A stretch of DNA of 12,235 nucleotides, from contig JAEYUD010000126.1 of NCBI GenBank assembly GCA_023433685.1, positions 1-12,235 on the forward strand, written 5' to 3'. The notes beneath the pieces are model-generated. The model made no database searches, was not told the origin of the DNA, and saw only the letters and a list, made by a program, of their open reading frames with translations. Each line of letters begins with the position of its first letter. Positions within the stretch are counted from its first letter, which is position 1. This document shows positions 8,102-12,235 of the stretch, piece after piece. The DNA comes from Bacteroidota bacterium (lineage in GTDB: Bacteria; Bacteroidota; Ignavibacteria; Ignavibacteriales; Ignavibacteriaceae). A program made the position numbers and the translations under genes.

Positions 8102-11100
8102 GTTTACCACTACTAATTTGCCGGTTTTCACTGAAACTTCTGTGTTATTGCTGTCTGTCATTGCAGCACGATAAATATAGACTCCTGAAGGAACTTCCTG
8201 CCCGTCGGAATCCTTCATATTCCATTCAACACCGCCATTACCGTCGTTTTCTGTCAATTCAGCAATCCGTTTTCCATCGAGATTGAAAATTAATATATCA
8301 ACATTACGGGGAAGATTTGCAAAAGTGAGCGAACGGTGTTTTGAACGGTCAGCCGGACTTGGATAGACGTACATTTCATCCAGATTTCCCGCGGTCGCTG
8401 TAAGTACAATAGTGGCACCCGCGTTCTGATTAATAGCTACACTTCCCGTGGCAGGTGTCGATCTCATTCCCGCGATTGTTAATGTGTATTCTCGTCCAAG
8501 CGCTCCAACCGGACGTGCGCCCTTTAGGCTGATAACAACAGTTTTGGGATCGGTCTGCGAAACCGTGGCTGAAGTGGCCCTGTTCTCAGGTGAAAACTGA
8601 TAATTTGAAAGTTGTACAGCGCTTGCGGGGTCCGGTTCGAGATTAAACGTAATGCTTACGGTGTAGTTATCCACTATCCGGAAACTCTCAACAAAAAATT
8701 GTGCGGCACTGTTTGAAGGTTGATAATTTACAACGGCTGTGTCTGTGACCACAGGTGAGCCATAGGCATCGACCATACCCTTAAGGACAATCCGGTTAGA
8801 ACCTGCAAGAAGGTCTTCACCAAAAGTCAGCTGAAAACTGCTCTCACCTGAGGGTGAGTAAGAAGATATCGGCACCTTTCGTGACCCTTTTATCAGATAC
8901 AGACCGGCAGGATCGTCGATCTCCTTCCTCATTTCTGATGAGAATTTGATTTCCACCGCGTTGTTAGAGCGGACACTCGCAGATAAAAACTTTGAAGGTG
9001 TGTGATGGCGTACTTTAAAGATCGCTGTTTTAGCCCTGAATGAAGAAGTTAGACCCTCTATCCTGTAAAAATAATCAGTGTCGAGGGTGACATTCCGGTC
9101 GGTGTAATTTTGAGTTGAGACAGAGTCATAAAGCACAACAGTTGAGTCGGTAGTCCCTCTGTAAATGTAGTACTTCGATGATGTACCCTGGAATTTTATC
9201 TCTATCTTGGCCGGATCGATACTGTGCGCCGAAACAATCGAAGGAACAAAAGAGCGCGTCTGATTAAATTCATAGAATTTTATAAGATTACCATACGGGT
9301 ATGCGATCTCCGGGATGCCATTATTGTCGAAGTCATCAACAAGAATCGCGTTGGTGTTCACATTTTCATCATACGAAACCACTTCCCCGCCAATACCCTG
9401 ACTTTTTATTATATAAGCATAAGGGTATGTGAATAGCAGCAGTTCCTGCTTCGAATCACCATCAATATCAAAGAATTTCAGGGCGTTCGAAGCACGCTGA
9501 AAAGTTGACTTGAATTCAACCGCTGGATCGACGAACGCGTTATCATAACTGACATTCAGATTGTTCCCTGAAAAATTGAAAATGATCATCCTGTTATAGG
9601 GCGCCACATCGACATCAGGAACTGCCTGCAAGAGAATCGCTATGTCTTCTTTTCCATCGCCATTAAAATCACCTGAGCTAATGAAAGAAGATGATGAAAC
9701 ATAGCCGGTTCTGACGATTTTATCGGTTCTGATATCGTTAATGGAGTTAACCTTCATAACCAAGATATCACCGTCAGAATCTGTAAAAACTATCTCATTC
9801 TTACCGTCGTTATCTATGTCTTTCACGATAACGAAAGGGGAATTGAAGACATTTCCTCCGAAACCCATGCCGGAACTGTTGTAGAATCTGGTTTTGTATG
9901 TGAGCGAGAGATCACTGTTTACACCGTAAACCACAATGGTGGTATCGTTTTTTACCGCTAACAACTCATTCCGGTTGTCTCTATCGAGATCAAATACCCC
10001 GATGGGCCAAAAGAACGAGGTATCGGCTGATCTAACAAGTTCAAATGGTGGAACACCGGAGGTTTGTTTGTGAATATGCGCGGAATATCCCCACAGTGAG
10101 AGAAGATCATTGGTTCCATCTTTGTTGAAGTCACCATAATCTTTCGCGATCTTACGCTGAAGTGTATCACCGGGTGCCTTTGTAAAGGCGTTATTCTCAA
10201 ATCTGAATAATGAAGTTGTTTCAGGTGTCATCAACTCTCTTAAAAGGACACCTTTTTTAGCGGCGGGCAGAGAGATTGATTTATCAAAAATGTAACCGGC
10301 GGGCAGAGTGTAAGGTTTTTGCGTCTTTTCCCAGGTTCTAAAAAGGTCACCACTATTGAGTGTAAAAACCCTTCCAAGCGAATCAAAAATTGTTGTTACA
10401 AAACCACCCTCATTGATCACTTCAAAATAGATATCATACTGCTCCGATGGCACCAACTTCGATTTCGGAATAAATCCGTAATGCAACTGTTTCACAAATC
10501 CGGTATTGGTTGAGAATCCGTCGAGCGTAACATAACTGTATTCTGTATCGGAAGAGCGTTTATAATACATTTTAACGACGGCCGGGTCTTCAGTGTAGGT
10601 GGCCGCCATAAAGGTAGGTTTATCACCATAATATGCCGGAAGCAGAGATATCAGTTCACCTTTGGTGCCTGATCTTTTGATCCTGAAGTTTACCCTCTCT
10701 TCAGCAGTGAAATCATTTGCCTGTACAACTTTAAGTCTAAGTGTGTAAACGGTGTCAGGTAAACCCTTTATCACCAGAGAGTAGATGTCTTTGTTTGCTA
10801 CCTGGTTTTGTTCACCGTTCAAAAGTACTGTCCAAGCAGATGGATTAAGTCCGGTACCGTACTCCAGGCTGAATGATCTGAAATATGAAGATAGAATTGT
10901 CGCGTTGATTTTAAGCGTATCAAGTGAAGTCGACTGATCCTGGAGCGGGAAGTTGAATTTAATAACCGAGGGAGCAAGAACCTTCAATGCTCTGGAAAGA
11001 TTCAACCGTCCGGCGCCTGATCTTATATCCCATCCCTTGTTTCCGATGTCATCAGCAGTCGATTTTATTATCTGCTTCACTTCCTCGTTGGTGAACCATT

Positions 11101-12235
11101 TGCTGGAAAGGATAAGCGCGGCGGTGGCCGATACAAATGGAGCAGCAGCGGAAGTACCGTTGAAATCAGTATACGACCAGTTTCGCGAAGTGGTTTTAAT
11201 CAATGTTCCCGGCGCCACCAGATCGAGGGTTGATCCATAGTTTGATGACCCCGCGATATAATCTTCTTGTGTGGAGTTGCCCACCGAAATTACTTCACTG
11301 TAACCGGATGGATAATGAGGTTCTGGTGAATTTGAATTTCCGGAGCTCGCTACCAAAACCACATTTTTTGAATAGGCGTATCTGAGAACATCCCGCAAAA
11401 CGTGTGAATATGAATAATCGCCAAAACTCATGTTGATTACTCTGGCACCCATCTGAACTGAATATAATACGGCAGCAGCAACATCATCCTCTTCGCCATA
11501 TCCTTGAGGATCGAATGCCCTAAGGTTCAGAACTTTGATCTTTGGAGCAACCGCGGCTATACCTGTGCCGTTATTGGTTTCGGCAGCAATTATTCCCGCG
11601 ACCGCGGTACCGTGAGAGTAGAGGTTTTCATCCATCGGATCATTGTCCCAGCCAAGGTAATCTCCACCGGTTGTGTCGAAGGGGAACCCGGTTCTGTCCG
11701 TGAAGTCCCAACCCTGGTAGTCATCCACAAATCCATTATTGTCATCATCAATTCCGTTTGTTCTTTTGTCTCTCCCCTGCTGGTCGGTACCGGTTTCACC
11801 CGGATTAAGGTAAATTTTATTTTTAAGGTCAGGGTGTAGATAATCAATTCCTGTGTCAATTATGCTGACAACCACACTATCCGCCCCCTCAGTGATCTGC
11901 CAGGCCTCAAATGCACCTATTTTGGAGAGAGCCCATTGTTGACCGGTTAGACTGTCGTTGGGAAGACTGTTAATCTGGTAGCGCACTCCGGGCTGCACAT
12001 ACTCGATACCAGCTTCCTTCGATAATTCCCTTTCCACAAACAACGCGCTTTCGGTGTCAGGCACCCGCAGAGCTACAATCCGGTTCAATTCCGGGATATT
12101 GGAAGCCAATCCCTTGGCGAAAGGAAGTATCCTGTATTGATCCGAAGCAAATGGGGCGTCGGAAGCGGCAATTCTGTTAAGAGAACTCCTTAACCTGTCC
12201 GATACCTCTCCTGGCTTTACAGAGTTGTTGTATTT
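8099..12235 (-). CDS. Secreted S8 (subtilisin-like) serine protease with FG-GAP/VCBS-like repeats and type IX sorting tail; 5' end beyond window
   Basis: Partial gene: the frame stays open to the right edge, giving 1378 visible residues. The TTG at 12109-12107 would give 1336, but the 42 codons before it are also open and protein-like, so it is probably an internal Leu and the signal peptide lies outside. Residues below count from that TTG. A propeptide-like region (to about 70) precedes the S8 domain (about 75-378). Its triad is complete: D85 (IIDTG), H166 (HGTAVAG), S320 (NGTSAAAP), with oxyanion N258 (ASSGN). A calcium-loop-like DDDNNGFVDD sits at 121-130. Next come beta-sandwich-like sequence (about 380-600), six DxDxDG-type motifs (660-934), a fibronectin-III-like stretch (about 955-1035), two Ig-like stretches (about 1043-1230) and a type A sorting-domain-like C-terminus (1246-1336). 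Export by Sec then type IX secretion, with release or surface anchoring, is inferred. The substrate is unknown. First gene seen of the operon. Confidence 0.93.
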   Translation of the reverse strand, partial: KYNNSVKPGEVSDRLRSSLNRIAASDAPFASDQYRILPFAKGLASNIPELNRIVALRVPDTESALFVERELSKEAGIEYVQPGVRYQINSLPNDSLTGQQWALSKIGAFEAWQITEGADSVVVSIIDTGIDYLHPDLKNKIYLNPGETGTDQQGRDKRTNGIDDDNNGFVDDYQGWDFTDRTGFPFDTTGGDYLGWDNDPMDENLYSHGTAVAGIIAAETNNGTGIAAVAPKIKVLNLRAFDPQGYGEEDDVAAAVLYSVQMGARVINMSFGDYSYSHVLRDVLRYAYSKNVVLVASSGNSNSPEPHYPSGYSEVISVGNSTQEDYIAGSSNYGSTLDLVAPGTLIKTTSRNWSYTDFNGTSAAAPFVSATAALILSSKWFTNEEVKQIIKSTADDIGNKGWDIRSGAGRLNLSRALKVLAPSVIKFNFPLQDQSTSLDTLKINATILSSYFRSFSLEYGTGLNPSAWTVLLNGEQNQVANKDIYSLVIKGLPDTVYTLRLKVVQANDFTAEERVNFRIKRSGTKGELISLLPAYYGDKPTFMAATYTEDPAVVKMYYKRSSDTEYSYVTLDGFSTNTGFVKQLHYGFIPKSKLVPSEQYDIYFEVINEGGFVTTIFDSLGRVFTLNSGDLFRTWEKTQKPYTLPAGYIFDKSISLPAAKKGVLLRELMTPETTSLFRFENNAFTKAPGDTLQRKIAKDYGDFNKDGTNDLLSLWGYSAHIHKQTSGVPPFELVRSADTSFFWPIGVFDLDRDNRNELLAVKNDTTIVVYGVNSDLSLTYKTRFYNSSGMGFGGNVFNSPFVIVKDIDNDGKNEIVFTDSDGDILVMKVNSINDIRTDKIVRTGYVSSSSFISSGDFNGDGKEDIAILLQAVPDVDVAPYNRMIIFNFSGNNLNVSYDNAFVDPAVEFKSTFQRASNALKFFDIDGDSKQELLLFTYPYAYIIKSQGIGGEVVSYDENVNTNAILVDDFDNNGIPEIAYPYGNLIKFYEFNQTRSFVPSIVSAHSIDPAKIEIKFQGTSSKYYIYRGTTDSTVVLYDSVSTQNYTDRNVTLDTDYFYRIEGLTSSFRAKTAIFKVRHHTPSKFLSASVRSNNAVEIKFSSEMRKEIDDPAGLYLIKGSRKVPISSYSPSGESSFQLTFGEDLLAGSNRIVLKGMVDAYGSPVVTDTAVVNYQPSNSAAQFFVESFRIVDNYTVSITFNLEPDPASAVQLSNYQFSPENRATSATVSQTDPKTVVISLKGARPVGALGREYTLTIAGMRSTPATGSVAINQNAGATIVLTATAGNLDEMYVYPSPADRSKHRSLTFANLPRNVDILIFNLDGKRIAELTENDGNGGVEWNMKDSDGQEVPSGVYIYRAAMTDSNNTEVSVKTGKLVVVN
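8102..8374 (-). other. Type IX secretion system type A sorting-domain-like C-terminus of the S8 protease
   Basis: The last ~91 residues match the Por-secretion tail pattern: VYPSP (in place of the commoner YPNP), LTFANLP, a strand with IFNLDGKRI, a W in VEWNMKDSDGQ, then SGVYIYR and a terminal KTGKLVVVN. In known examples this tail is recognised by the type IX machinery and removed on export. No type IX secretion genes are in the window, so export is inferred. Confidence 0.85.
9308..10132 (-). repeat. Six degenerate DxDxDG (FG-GAP/VCBS-like) repeats in the S8 protease
   Basis: Six calcium-loop-like motifs of the form DxDxDGxxD/E occur at residues 660 (DFNKDGTND), 707 (DLDRDNRNE), 764 (DIDNDGKNE), 814 (DFNGDGKED), 881 (DIDGDSKQE) and 926 (DFDNNGIPE), counted from the TTG at 12109. 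Spacing is 45-67 residues, and each is followed by a short hydrophobic strand, as in integrin-type beta-propeller blades. This predicts a calcium-binding propeller between the protease and the Ig-like stretches. These are protein-level repeats; the DNA copies have diverged. Confidence 0.8.

Noticed and set aside
11504..11839. 111-codon + strand open frame opposite the S8 protease
   Set aside because: It lies fully antisense to the catalytic domain, which has an intact triad; composition is that of a reverse-complement shadow and no family motif is visible.
1..12235. Mobile element, CRISPR, defence system or phage genes
   Set aside because: No transposase, integrase, nuclease or short-spaced DNA repeat is visible; all genes belong to well-known metabolic, transport, secretion or lipid families.

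Overview
The window reads as ordinary chromosomal DNA from a Gram-negative bacterium of the Bacteroidota/Ignavibacteriota (FCB) type. The best clue is a long subtilisin-like protease whose C-terminus looks like a type IX secretion sorting domain, a tail characteristic of that group. Weak Shine-Dalgarno sequences at most starts fit this too. Placement to genus is not possible from the sequence alone. No mobile element, CRISPR array, tRNA or rRNA was seen. Coding density is very high; the only sizeable non-coding gap is 143 nt.

Left part, + strand (1-2720): a 3-hydroxybutyryl-CoA dehydrogenase (41-889) is followed, with a 38-nt overlap in a different frame, by a ClC-family chloride channel/transporter with two C-terminal CBS domains (852-2720). 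The start of the ClC gene is uncertain, because its only standard start codon is a TTG inside the dehydrogenase gene. A strong hairpin (2826-2855) separates this pair from the convergent genes on the right.

Right part, - strand (12235 down to 2864): five genes run in one direction with almost no spacing. In transcription order they are a secreted S8 protease with a FG-GAP/VCBS-like repeat region and a sorting tail (its 5' end lies beyond the right edge), a CDP-alcohol phosphatidyltransferase (pgsA-like), the SRP receptor ftsY, a diacylglycerol/sphingosine-kinase-family lipid kinase, and a periplasmic M16 zinc peptidase. The junctions are TGATG, ATGA, ATGA and a 27-nt gap, so this is very probably one operon with translational coupling. 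The mix suggests an envelope theme: PgsA supplies anionic phospholipid, FtsY docks ribosomes at the membrane, the lipid kinase handles diacylglycerol-like lipids, and the two peptidases are exported proteins. The functional link is inference from gene order.

I did not find a clear undescribed system. The points most worth a second look are the gene order of the - strand operon, the ClC gating and selectivity residues together with its odd start, and the fact that the S8 reading frame has no stop before the window edge.
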